In this document: one piece after another, positions 16,814 to 24,269 of the stretch
How the letters are laid out: each line of letters starts with the position of its first letter
Position numbering within the stretch: the first letter of the stretch is position 1
Source: CBDCWO01 sp965223405
GTDB lineage: Bacteria; Bacteroidota; Bacteroidia; Chitinophagales; Saprospiraceae
Direction of reading: 5' to 3'
DNA length: 64,000 bases
Assembly (NCBI GenBank): GCA_965223405.1
Contig: CBDCWO010000006.1
Span: forward strand, 2,108,001-2,172,000
Program-made: the position numbers and the translations under genes
Notes under the pieces: generated by a model
What the model saw: the letters and a program-made list of their open reading frames with translations, nothing else
Told to the model about the DNA's origin: nothing
The model's database searches: none

Positions 16814-17459
16814 TCTCTATATCATTAAGACTTAGGAACCAATGTTTTATCTGGAAAATGCTTGGTTTTAAAAATGAATATTATTTAAGGGTGAAAAGCC
16901 CTGAATTATAAGATTACGATTCGTTGATCTCTTCTTCGTTCTGACCTCGCATTAATTCGTTCTTGATTCACTAGCAATCCACGGAAGTCAGATGTCAGAT
17001 AGCAATTGGCCTTTAATTTAAAGCCATATTAAATATAACTTTATCCTCAAAGGGCAAGTCGCATAGCTGCAGTAGATCGCAAGATTCGTTAGATTCTGGA
17101 AATAATTCTAGATTTTCGAATGAGCTCCATAGGAGCGCAACTTGATTATATGCAATTCCAGCAGGAAAACAGAGGTCAGAGAATAGAAGTCAGAGCTGTC
17201 TTTGGTCCAATTTCGATTAAATTATAGTGAGTCGTGCTAGCTAAAGTAGAACACCGCCAGATTCGGAAATACTATCGAAACCTTGCAACAAAATAAATAT
17301 CGACTGTATCAATAATAAATTTAACATTTCGCAGTTTAAATAATAACATCTTTTTTACAAGCCTTCAGAGTTTACTTACCAAGTACCAGATGTCTGCCTT
17401 CTTGCTTTGCAATTTCTCCTGGAACGAATCCTGATCGATATTCTATTTGATCACTAAAT
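16814..17459. other. Long spacer, no gene recognised
   Basis: About 650 bases with no coding pattern on either strand. It includes the stretch at about 17025-17085 that resembles 15731-15780, and phrases such as GAAGTCAGATGTCAGATAG that look like decayed intergenic repeat. The promoter of the DUF1800 operon is expected at its right end, but I cannot place it. Confidence 0.45.
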
Positions 17460-19268
17460 ATGCTATGCCTTATGCAAAGTAGATACTTTACTTTACTATT
17501 TATGTTATTTGCCGTTGGTCTAAGCGGTCAAAACTACCTCGGAGAAGGAAACAACCAGAACTTGATTGTTACCAGTAGCGACAATCTGCATTTAACCAAC
17601 TGGTATGAAGTGGCTTCCGGATTTAAAACCATCTCCGGAGCCGGACTTGAAGGAAAACTCACTGAAACTTCCAGATTCTTGGCACAGGCCACTTTGGGAT
17701 CCCATATTTCCAAAATTGAGGAAGTAGCTGAAATGGGTATTTCCAATTGGATTGATCAGCAATTTTCTCTTCCTCCTACACTTTACATGCAAACTTTAGA
17801 AGACGTATATAATGAAGTCTACCAAATTTACATTGCCAATGAAGGGAATCCCAATGATTTTCGGTGTCGTCCCAAGTGGTATCATACCAATTACGCCTGG
17901 TGGCAAATGGTGATGACCGCTGAAGATCAGCTCCGACAACGGGTTGCTTTGGCGCTGTCCGAGATAATTGTGGTATCCAAAAATTCCAATTTGGAAAATT
18001 ACGGTTGGGCGATCGCCAGTTTCTATGACATTTTCCTGCGTCATGCTTTTGGAAATTACCTTGACATATTGAAAGAGGTCACGCTACATCCAGCGATGGG
18101 AGACTACTTGAGTCACTTGAATAACCCCAGATCCAATCCGGATAAGTTTACTTTTCCAGATGAAAATTATGCCCGCGAGTTGATGCAGTTGTTTTCGATA
18201 GGCATCAACGAGCTCAACCTGGATGGTACCGAAAAGTTGGATCAGGAAGGCCAACCGATCCCTACGTATACCAATGATGACATTGATGACCTGGCAAAAG
18301 TATTTACCGGTTTAGGTGCCGGAGCTACTTCCGGATGTGGGGAATCTTTTTCTCCAGCATTTGGATTGGATATCAGAAAATTGGATATGACTATTCCAAT
18401 GGCGATGTATGAGGAATGGCACGAACCCGGGGCCAAAACCATCATTGGGGGTTATACTATTCCTTCCGGCCAATCTGGTATGCAAGATATCGATGATGCC
18501 TTAAACCACGTCTTTGACCATCCTAACGTTGGACCATTTTTAGCTACCAGGTTGATCAAACACTTAATCAAATCGAATCCGACACCTGCCTATATTTCCA
18601 GAGTAGCCAGTGCATTCAATGATAATGGATCAGGAGTGAGAGGAGATATGCAAGCCGTAATCAAAGCCATATTGTTGGATGATGAAGCCAGAACTTGTTC
18701 CGCATTACAGGACGTTAATCATGGTAAATTGCGTTCTCCCATCTTAAGATTTACTCATTTTGCCAGGGCAATGGACAAATTTGTAAATGAAAATCGCTAT
18801 TGGAATACCGGTGACGACTTTTATTGGGCTACCGGACAACATCCGATGCATGCTCCTTCCGTATTCAACTTTTATCAACCGGATTTTCAGCCTGCGGGTG
18901 AAATAGGAGATCTGGGACTTACCGGACCCGAATATCAATTGGTCAACTCAATTACCGGCTTAGAATTCTTCAATATCGTCAACGAATGGACCTTTAAAGA
19001 ACGAATTCTCGAACATCGTGAATCCGGCACAGATCGCTCTGTGCTTACTGATATATATCATCTCATGGGAGCGGCCAAAGATACCGAAGTGCTCATCAAC
19101 CAGTTGGATGTTCTTTTTACCCATGGTCAGTTTACCGACGAATCCAGACAACTATTGAAAAGTGTTTTGGAGGACCTGGAGAATGATGGTTTGGAAACCA
19201 TTTATGAAAGGACAATTCTGGCTCTGTACTTTTTTATGATCAGTCCCGATTACCTAATCTTAAAATAG
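17460..19268 (+). CDS. DUF1800 domain-containing exported protein
   Basis: A 602-aa exported protein with a signal peptide ending near LSGQ (residue 24; the second Met at residue 5 is an alternative start). The DUF1800 domain (PF08811) covers nearly all of it: LTETSRFLAQATLGSHISKIEEV..GISNWIDQQF at the start, then the hallmark block FTFPDENYARELMQLFSIG, VFTGLG and HEPGAKTIIGG. The biochemical role of DUF1800 is not established. It is almost always paired with DUF1501, and the partner here begins 6 bases downstream, so they are co-transcribed. I infer a secreted or surface complex of the two. Confidence 0.88.
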   Translation: MLCLMQSRYFTLLFMLFAVGLSGQNYLGEGNNQNLIVTSSDNLHLTNWYEVASGFKTISGAGLEGKLTETSRFLAQATLGSHISKIEEVAEMGISNWIDQQFSLPPTLYMQTLEDVYNEVYQIYIANEGNPNDFRCRPKWYHTNYAWWQMVMTAEDQLRQRVALALSEIIVVSKNSNLENYGWAIASFYDIFLRHAFGNYLDILKEVTLHPAMGDYLSHLNNPRSNPDKFTFPDENYARELMQLFSIGINELNLDGTEKLDQEGQPIPTYTNDDIDDLAKVFTGLGAGATSGCGESFSPAFGLDIRKLDMTIPMAMYEEWHEPGAKTIIGGYTIPSGQSGMQDIDDALNHVFDHPNVGPFLATRLIKHLIKSNPTPAYISRVASAFNDNGSGVRGDMQAVIKAILLDDEARTCSALQDVNHGKLRSPILRFTHFARAMDKFVNENRYWNTGDDFYWATGQHPMHAPSVFNFYQPDFQPAGEIGDLGLTGPEYQLVNSITGLEFFNIVNEWTFKERILEHRESGTDRSVLTDIYHLMGAAKDTEVLINQLDVLFTHGQFTDESRQLLKSVLEDLENDGLETIYERTILALYFFMISPDYLILK

Positions 19269-19274
19269 AAAATC

Positions 19275-20678
19275 ATGTCTAACAAATATAAATATCACCG
19301 CAGAAAATTCATTAAAAATGCAACCCTGGCCACCTTTGGTCTGAGTACCGCATCGTCATCCCTTTTTAAACTTAATGCACTTAATGCCGCTTCATCACAG
19401 CACATCTGGACTACAGATGACGATTATAAGGCATTGGTTTGTTTGTTTCAACCCGGTGGAAACGACTCATTCAATATGCTGGTGCCTTATGGTGATGCCG
19501 AGCATAACGAATACTCGATCACCCGTAGTAACTTGGCCCACGACAAGGAAGAACTATTACCTTTAGACGGCACATTCAGTGGTAAAAAACTGGGAGTTCA
19601 TCCTGGCATGAGTGGTGTACAAACCCTTTTTAACAACCAAAAACTTAGCTTCATTGCCAATGTGGGTACCTTAATCTATCCGGTCACAAAAGCTGAATAT
19701 GAGGCCAAAACGGTTCCTCTACCCTTGGGGTTATTTTCTCATACCGATCAAATATCCCAATGGGAGACTGCCTATCCTCATCAAAGAATTTATACCGGTT
19801 GGGGAGGACGATTAGCCGAGATGATGCAATCTATGAACACGAACAATAGTATCTCTATGAATATCACCTTATCCGGTACGAACGTGTTCCAATTCGGTCC
19901 CAATATTCTGGAATATTCCGTGGGACCTTCAGGTACAGAATTTGGCATTGAGGGTTATGGGAACGATCATTATATCAATGAACAAAGAACTAAGCTAATT
20001 GATGGAGTATTGAACCACAATTATGAAGATGCATATAAAAAGACCTATGTAGACATTTTGAAAAATTCCATCGATGCCCAAAAGCTATTCCAGGAATCCA
20101 TTTCGGGGGTTGCCGAGTTTAACACCGAATTTTCTAATAATAGCTTGAGTCGTAGCTTCGAAATGATTGCCCGGATCATTGCAGCCCGGGATATCTTGGG
20201 TTTTAAGCGTCAAATATTTTTCGTGCGATACGGAGGTTGGGACCATCATGACAATTTGATCCAACGTCAAAATCAACAGTTACCACCCATCAGCAATGCG
20301 CTTTCAGAATTTGCAGCAGCCTTGGAAGAAATCAATGCATTTGACCAGGTGACCACATTTTCAATGTCCGAATTCGCACGCACCCTTACTTCAAATGGAA
20401 ACGGTAGCGATCATGCCTGGGGCGGGAATGTAATCGTCATGGGAGGATCGGTACAGGGAGGACAGATATATGGTAAGTATCCTTCTTTGGAATTGGGTAA
20501 TCCATTGGATCTGGGAAGGGGACGTCTCATTCCAACCATGTCAAATGATGAATATTTTGGGGAGTTGGCCATGTGGTTTGGTACTTCTCCTTCAGAATTG
20601 AGTACGATATTTCCAAACATTGGTAATTTTTATGATATCGGCTCCGGAGTCGCACCTATCGGATTTATGAATATTTAA
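19275..20678 (+). CDS. DUF1501 domain-containing protein, Tat-exported
   Basis: A 467-aa protein with a twin-arginine signal (RRKFIKNATLATFGLS) and a DUF1501 domain (PF07394), a family related in fold to alkaline phosphatases and sulfatases. Typical blocks are LVCLFQPGGNDSFNMLVPY at the start of the domain, FFVRYGGWDHHDN in the middle and MSEFARTLTSNG...DHAWGGN near the end. The His/Asp-rich blocks could bind metal, as in the superfamily. It lies 6 bases after the DUF1800 gene and 26 bases before a T9SS-secreted protein gene, forming a three-gene operon. The role is unknown. Confidence 0.88.
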   Translation: MSNKYKYHRRKFIKNATLATFGLSTASSSLFKLNALNAASSQHIWTTDDDYKALVCLFQPGGNDSFNMLVPYGDAEHNEYSITRSNLAHDKEELLPLDGTFSGKKLGVHPGMSGVQTLFNNQKLSFIANVGTLIYPVTKAEYEAKTVPLPLGLFSHTDQISQWETAYPHQRIYTGWGGRLAEMMQSMNTNNSISMNITLSGTNVFQFGPNILEYSVGPSGTEFGIEGYGNDHYINEQRTKLIDGVLNHNYEDAYKKTYVDILKNSIDAQKLFQESISGVAEFNTEFSNNSLSRSFEMIARIIAARDILGFKRQIFFVRYGGWDHHDNLIQRQNQQLPPISNALSEFAAALEEINAFDQVTTFSMSEFARTLTSNGNGSDHAWGGNVIVMGGSVQGGQIYGKYPSLELGNPLDLGRGRLIPTMSNDEYFGELAMWFGTSPSELSTIFPNIGNFYDIGSGVAPIGFMNI

Positions 20679-20704
20679 GAACCTCCAATCAAAAGTAATC
20701 TGTC

Positions 20705-21460
20705 ATGAAAAAAATATATATATTAATTATCACATTAACCACTGTTACTATTTCGCTGCAATCCCAGTGTTACCCGGATCGGCATAACACCACCTGGTAT
20801 GATGGGTGGATATCCTGTAACCCTACCCAAAACCCCAATCCGGACCGGGGTGTATCGCACTGGATCCTCTACAACCTGGGTGAAGTATATAAATTAAGGG
20901 ATAGCAAAATCTGGAATTCTAATGATCCTTCCAATCTGGACCGGGGTTTGAAACAGGTAGCTATCGATTATTCCATGGATGGCATGAACTGGGAAACATT
21001 GGGAACCTTTGACTGGGAAATGGCTCCGGGCAAGTCGATCTATGAAGGTTTTGCTGGTCCGGATTTTGGCGGCATAGAAACCCAGTTTGTGCTGATCACC
21101 GCCTTACAAAACTATGGCGGAAACTGCTATGGGCTCAGTGAAGTGAAATTCGGTTACGATCCGGAGTTTTCGCAAACTTCCAGTACTAGAGTACCTAGTC
21201 TGAATCATTGCTTGTCGATGTTGGTTTATCCCAATCCCTTTGTGCTAAATCCGGAAATTGAGATTCGGGCCAATTGTAAAGAAAAACTATTTGTTTCAGT
21301 AAGTGATGCGTTGGGAAATACATTATTCCGGCAACCACTGGCAGAATCTGGCGTTTTTTCCCAAAAAATCAATTTGGAAGCCTATCCGGCAGGAATATAT
21401 TTTCTCGACGTAGGCAATGGGGTATCCAGTCAAAAGCAAAAATTGGTGAAGTTGGAATAG
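20705..21460 (+). CDS. T9SS-secreted protein with discoidin-like (galactose-binding) domain
   Basis: A 251-aa secreted protein. After a signal peptide (ending near SLQSQ, residue 20) a beta-sandwich domain carries the F5/8 type C-like pattern VAIDYSMDGMNWETLG, with the acidic and aromatic residues seen in carbohydrate-binding sandwiches. The last ~75 residues are a type A T9SS sorting domain (LVYPNPFVLNPEIEI ... YPAGIYFLDVGNG ... KLVKLE). It is the third gene of the DUF1800/DUF1501 operon and may attach that complex to a surface glycan (inference). A clear terminator follows. Confidence 0.78.
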   Translation: MKKIYILIITLTTVTISLQSQCYPDRHNTTWYDGWISCNPTQNPNPDRGVSHWILYNLGEVYKLRDSKIWNSNDPSNLDRGLKQVAIDYSMDGMNWETLGTFDWEMAPGKSIYEGFAGPDFGGIETQFVLITALQNYGGNCYGLSEVKFGYDPEFSQTSSTRVPSLNHCLSMLVYPNPFVLNPEIEIRANCKEKLFVSVSDALGNTLFRQPLAESGVFSQKINLEAYPAGIYFLDVGNGVSSQKQKLVKLE

Positions 21461-21484
21461 GAGATAATTTCAAGCAATCACCCT

Positions 21485-21511
21485 GAGAAAATCTAAGATT
21501 TTCTCCTTTTT
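21485..21511 (+). terminator. Intrinsic terminator of the DUF1800 operon
   Basis: GAGAAAAT and ATTTTCTC form an 8-bp perfect stem with loop CTAAG, followed by CTTTTT. It lies 24 bases past the stop of the T9SS protein gene. Confidence 0.75.
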
Positions 21512-21520
21512 CGAACTACC

Positions 21521-21568
21521 AACCGTAAATATTTATATTGAATTGTTACGGTTGTCCGTAAAATTTAC
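21521..21568 (+). promoter_or_regulatory. Inverted and direct repeats upstream of the third ATPase gene
   Basis: AACCGTAA (21521-21528) and TTACGGTT (21546-21553) are perfect 8-bp inverted arms 17 bases apart. CCGTAAAATTTAC (21556-21568) repeats the CCGTAAA element once more, just before a -7-like TATATTTA and 12 bases before the ATG at 21581. The core GTAAATATTTA (21525-21535) also occurs in the palindrome upstream of the related ATPase at 13185-14333. An operator shared by the two genes is plausible. Confidence 0.45.
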
Positions 21569-21580
21569 TATATTTAGTTT

Positions 21581-22735
21581 ATGATTGAAAGGCATCAGGC
21601 GATTGCAATACATTCTTCAATAGATGCATCACGAAGAAAAATAATTGTTCTATATGGAGCACGACAGGTAGGTAAAACAACTTTAATAAATTCGATATTA
21701 AAAAAATTCAATGGTAAGATACTGCAGATTAACGCTGACAATACTAGATTTGAACAAATTTTATCCAGTAGGGATGTAGATATTCTTAAGGGATTTACTG
21801 CTGGCTACGACATATTGTTTATTGATGAAGCTCAAAGAATACCGGATATTGGAATTAACTTGAAAATAATCCATGATGAAATCAAGGACATAAAAATTGT
21901 TATCACAGGATCATCCTCATTAGACCTGGCCACACATGTACGTGAACCTTTAACCGGAAGAACAAGCACCTACACTTTATATCCAATCAGTATCAATGAA
22001 TACAAAGAGGAATTTGTACTTAATGATTTTGAGGTCCGTGAAAAGCTACCCGAATTCATACTTTATGGTATGTATCCGGAAGTGTTAACTATCGAGAACT
22101 TTGAAGAGAAAAAGAACCATTTAGCTGAACTGGCCTCCTCCTATTTATATAAAGATATTCTTGATCTGGCCAATATAAAACACACCCAAAAATTAAGACA
22201 ATTATTACAAATGCTGGCCTATCAAATTGGTCATGAGGTTTCGATTCATGAATTATCAAGAACACTTGCTATCCATCGGGACGCCATCATCAGATATTTG
22301 GACTTACTTGAAAAAAGTTTTGTTATTTTTCGATTATCTGGCTTTAGCCGTAATCTTAGAAAAGAAATTACCAAAATGGACAAAATCTATTTCCTGGATT
22401 TGGGCATAAGAAATGCGTTGATTGGTAATTTTGCGCCCATTCAAATTAGGCCGGATAAAGGTGCTCTTTGGGAGAACTTTTTAATTATCGAAAAACTGAA
22501 AGAAAATAATATTCACCAAAGATTTTCCAATTTATATTTCTGGCGTACCTACTCCGGATCAGAAATTGACCTGATAGAGGAATACGATGGAAGGTTATAT
22601 GGTTATGAGATGAAATTAGGCACTAAAAAAGCTAAAGCACCCAAAAGCTGGATGGACACCTATCCGGAGGCTTTGTTTTATACAGTAAATGAGAATACTT
22701 ATTTAAATTTTCTTGAAAACAGGTTTTTCCCCTAA
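21581..22735 (+). CDS. ATP-binding protein, AAA_14/DUF4143 type
   Basis: A 384-aa ATPase of the AAA_14/DUF4143 family and a paralogue of the gene at 13185-14333. Walker A is GARQVGKT, Walker B is DILFIDEAQRIPD, and a sensor segment VITGSSSLDLA follows. The middle holds LTGRTSTYTLYPISINEY, and the C-terminal DUF4143 region has KGALWENFLIIEKLK ... FWRTYSGSEIDLIEE. It is intact, full-length and monocistronic, and follows the terminator of the DUF1800 operon. The function is not established for the family. The spread of three members over 15 kb suggests repeated gain or duplication. Confidence 0.86.
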   Translation: MIERHQAIAIHSSIDASRRKIIVLYGARQVGKTTLINSILKKFNGKILQINADNTRFEQILSSRDVDILKGFTAGYDILFIDEAQRIPDIGINLKIIHDEIKDIKIVITGSSSLDLATHVREPLTGRTSTYTLYPISINEYKEEFVLNDFEVREKLPEFILYGMYPEVLTIENFEEKKNHLAELASSYLYKDILDLANIKHTQKLRQLLQMLAYQIGHEVSIHELSRTLAIHRDAIIRYLDLLEKSFVIFRLSGFSRNLRKEITKMDKIYFLDLGIRNALIGNFAPIQIRPDKGALWENFLIIEKLKENNIHQRFSNLYFWRTYSGSEIDLIEEYDGRLYGYEMKLGTKKAKAPKSWMDTYPEALFYTVNENTYLNFLENRFFP

Positions 22736-22789
22736 GTTTACTCTATCTCTATTTTTAAAGGATATTGAAAATGAGAGTGCATGTATCTC

Positions 22790-24109
22790 TTACTCTTCTA
22801 TTTCCAATAATCCACTATTGAGCACATGAATATTGGATTGGTTGATCAACTCTTCAGTCACATTTTGGAATCGTAAAGTACCGGCAACAATGAGATCTCC
22901 CAGATTTTGAAAATAAGGAGATTCCATCGCGTTGTCCCCGGTGACAATCAATGTGGCCCCAGCTTGAATAGTCAGACTTCCTCCGGCTTCAATTGACAAA
23001 CTGTGAGTCGTCACTGTTCCACTACTGATCTCAGGACAATTACTTAGTGGACAACTACAATCCTGTATTATTATACTGTCTGTAGCCAATGGCAATGAAG
23101 CGTTCAGCCAATTAGATCCATGGCTCCAGTCGGAATCTAAGGCTCCTGTCCAGATAGAACCTATTCTGATGGTATCCGGAGTTGAAGGATATCCTAGCCA
23201 GTCGATTAAATCCTGATCGGATACCTGCGCCACATTCAACAAGTTTAATCCTTGCAATGCAGGTGGAACGATAACCGTATCAAATCGAACATAGTCAAAT
23301 GTAGCTTTAACCACTGGTTCAAAGGACACTCCGGAAGAAGGGTCTGGATTCAAGGTACTGGAGTCCAATACATGGGCATTATGAAATTCGTAACTATAAG
23401 TACTTACTTTTTCCCAATCCGTATAAGATACCAATCCAGCTTGTAATGTGGTAGGAAAATCACCTCGGTTGTATCGCTGTCGCACTACCCAGGGCATTCC
23501 TGGTAATTGATACATCACAATAATGGCATTTCCTAATCTGGCGATCCGGATTAAACCGGCACTAGTATCGATCGACGAAATTTGTAAAGAAGAACTGCTA
23601 TTTGTAGTAGATTTCACTTCAAAATGGGGTCCCGGACACTGAAAGCAACTTCCGTGTACATAACTTCCATAGCCCATCGATAAAAAAATATAGTTTTCCA
23701 TTCCCCCAATCCATCCGGCCGGACCATTTGTGAGCGTCTTGGGCGCACGTAACATCAACCCACCCAACGAAAATGAAGAAGTGGAATCCGGATGATCCGT
23801 ACCGGCATGATTGGTGATGGATACATGGGAAGTAAATACAAAATCACCATTAACCAATTTATAAACCAAGGGTCCCCGATAATCATTGAACCAAGCACAG
23901 GTATAAGGGACCAAAGTCATCGCCCCGGTAGTAGTTATTCCGATATCAAAGGTATCCAATTGGTCGGCCATCCAGCCCTCCGTATCATTTAACCGTAACC
24001 ACTGGGAAATAGTACAGGGATTGCTAAATTCATCATTGGATTGTGCCATAAGATCGCCATTTAATACGGCCAACCCCAATACCATCAGAAAGCAGGAGGT
24101 TATTTTCAT
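22790..24109 (-). CDS. Secreted protein with DUF1349-like sandwich domain and adhesin-like C-terminus
   Basis: A 439-aa exported protein (signal peptide to about residue 22, LMAQ). The first ~250 mature residues resemble concanavalin-like DUF1349 sandwich domains, opening NDEFSNPCTISQWLRLNDTEGW and continuing with SSFSLGGLMLRAP and a block ending QAGLVSYTDWEK. From about residue 330 there is the Bacteroidota adhesin-like motif GSIWTGALDSDWSHGSNW, then a short beta-helix-like stretch (HSLSIEAGGSLTIQAGATL). No T9SS sorting domain is visible at the end (LLEIEE), so export beyond the periplasm is uncertain. A glycan-binding role is inferred only. It is convergent with the ATPase gene and alone on its strand. 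Confidence 0.62.
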   Translation of the reverse strand: MKITSCFLMVLGLAVLNGDLMAQSNDEFSNPCTISQWLRLNDTEGWMADQLDTFDIGITTTGAMTLVPYTCAWFNDYRGPLVYKLVNGDFVFTSHVSITNHAGTDHPDSTSSFSLGGLMLRAPKTLTNGPAGWIGGMENYIFLSMGYGSYVHGSCFQCPGPHFEVKSTTNSSSSLQISSIDTSAGLIRIARLGNAIIVMYQLPGMPWVVRQRYNRGDFPTTLQAGLVSYTDWEKVSTYSYEFHNAHVLDSSTLNPDPSSGVSFEPVVKATFDYVRFDTVIVPPALQGLNLLNVAQVSDQDLIDWLGYPSTPDTIRIGSIWTGALDSDWSHGSNWLNASLPLATDSIIIQDCSCPLSNCPEISSGTVTTHSLSIEAGGSLTIQAGATLIVTGDNAMESPYFQNLGDLIVAGTLRFQNVTEELINQSNIHVLNSGLLEIEE

Positions 24110-24231
24110 AAGATAAATTTAATCATTATCCCAAAATCGTTGGTTGTTATGAGCGAAGATTTCACCCTGCAGAGTAACCAGCATCACTACTGACGTTGAT
24201 CCCGGTTAATGTAACGATCTCCTGACTATTC

Positions 24232-24239
24232 TACTTTTG
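24232..24239 (+). promoter_or_regulatory. -7-like element upstream of the acyl-CoA synthetase gene
   Basis: TACTTTTG matches TAnnTTTG and lies 30 bases before the chosen start at 24270. No TTG box at the expected 19-20 base distance was found, so this is tentative. Confidence 0.3.
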
Positions 24240-24269
24240 CGGCAAATTTTGAAATCAAGATATAACATC

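Noticed and set aside
7003..22735. The three P-loop ATPases as transposition proteins of an insertion element
   Set aside because: They have the DUF4143 C-terminus, no transposase partner, and no terminal inverted repeats or target-site duplications around them.
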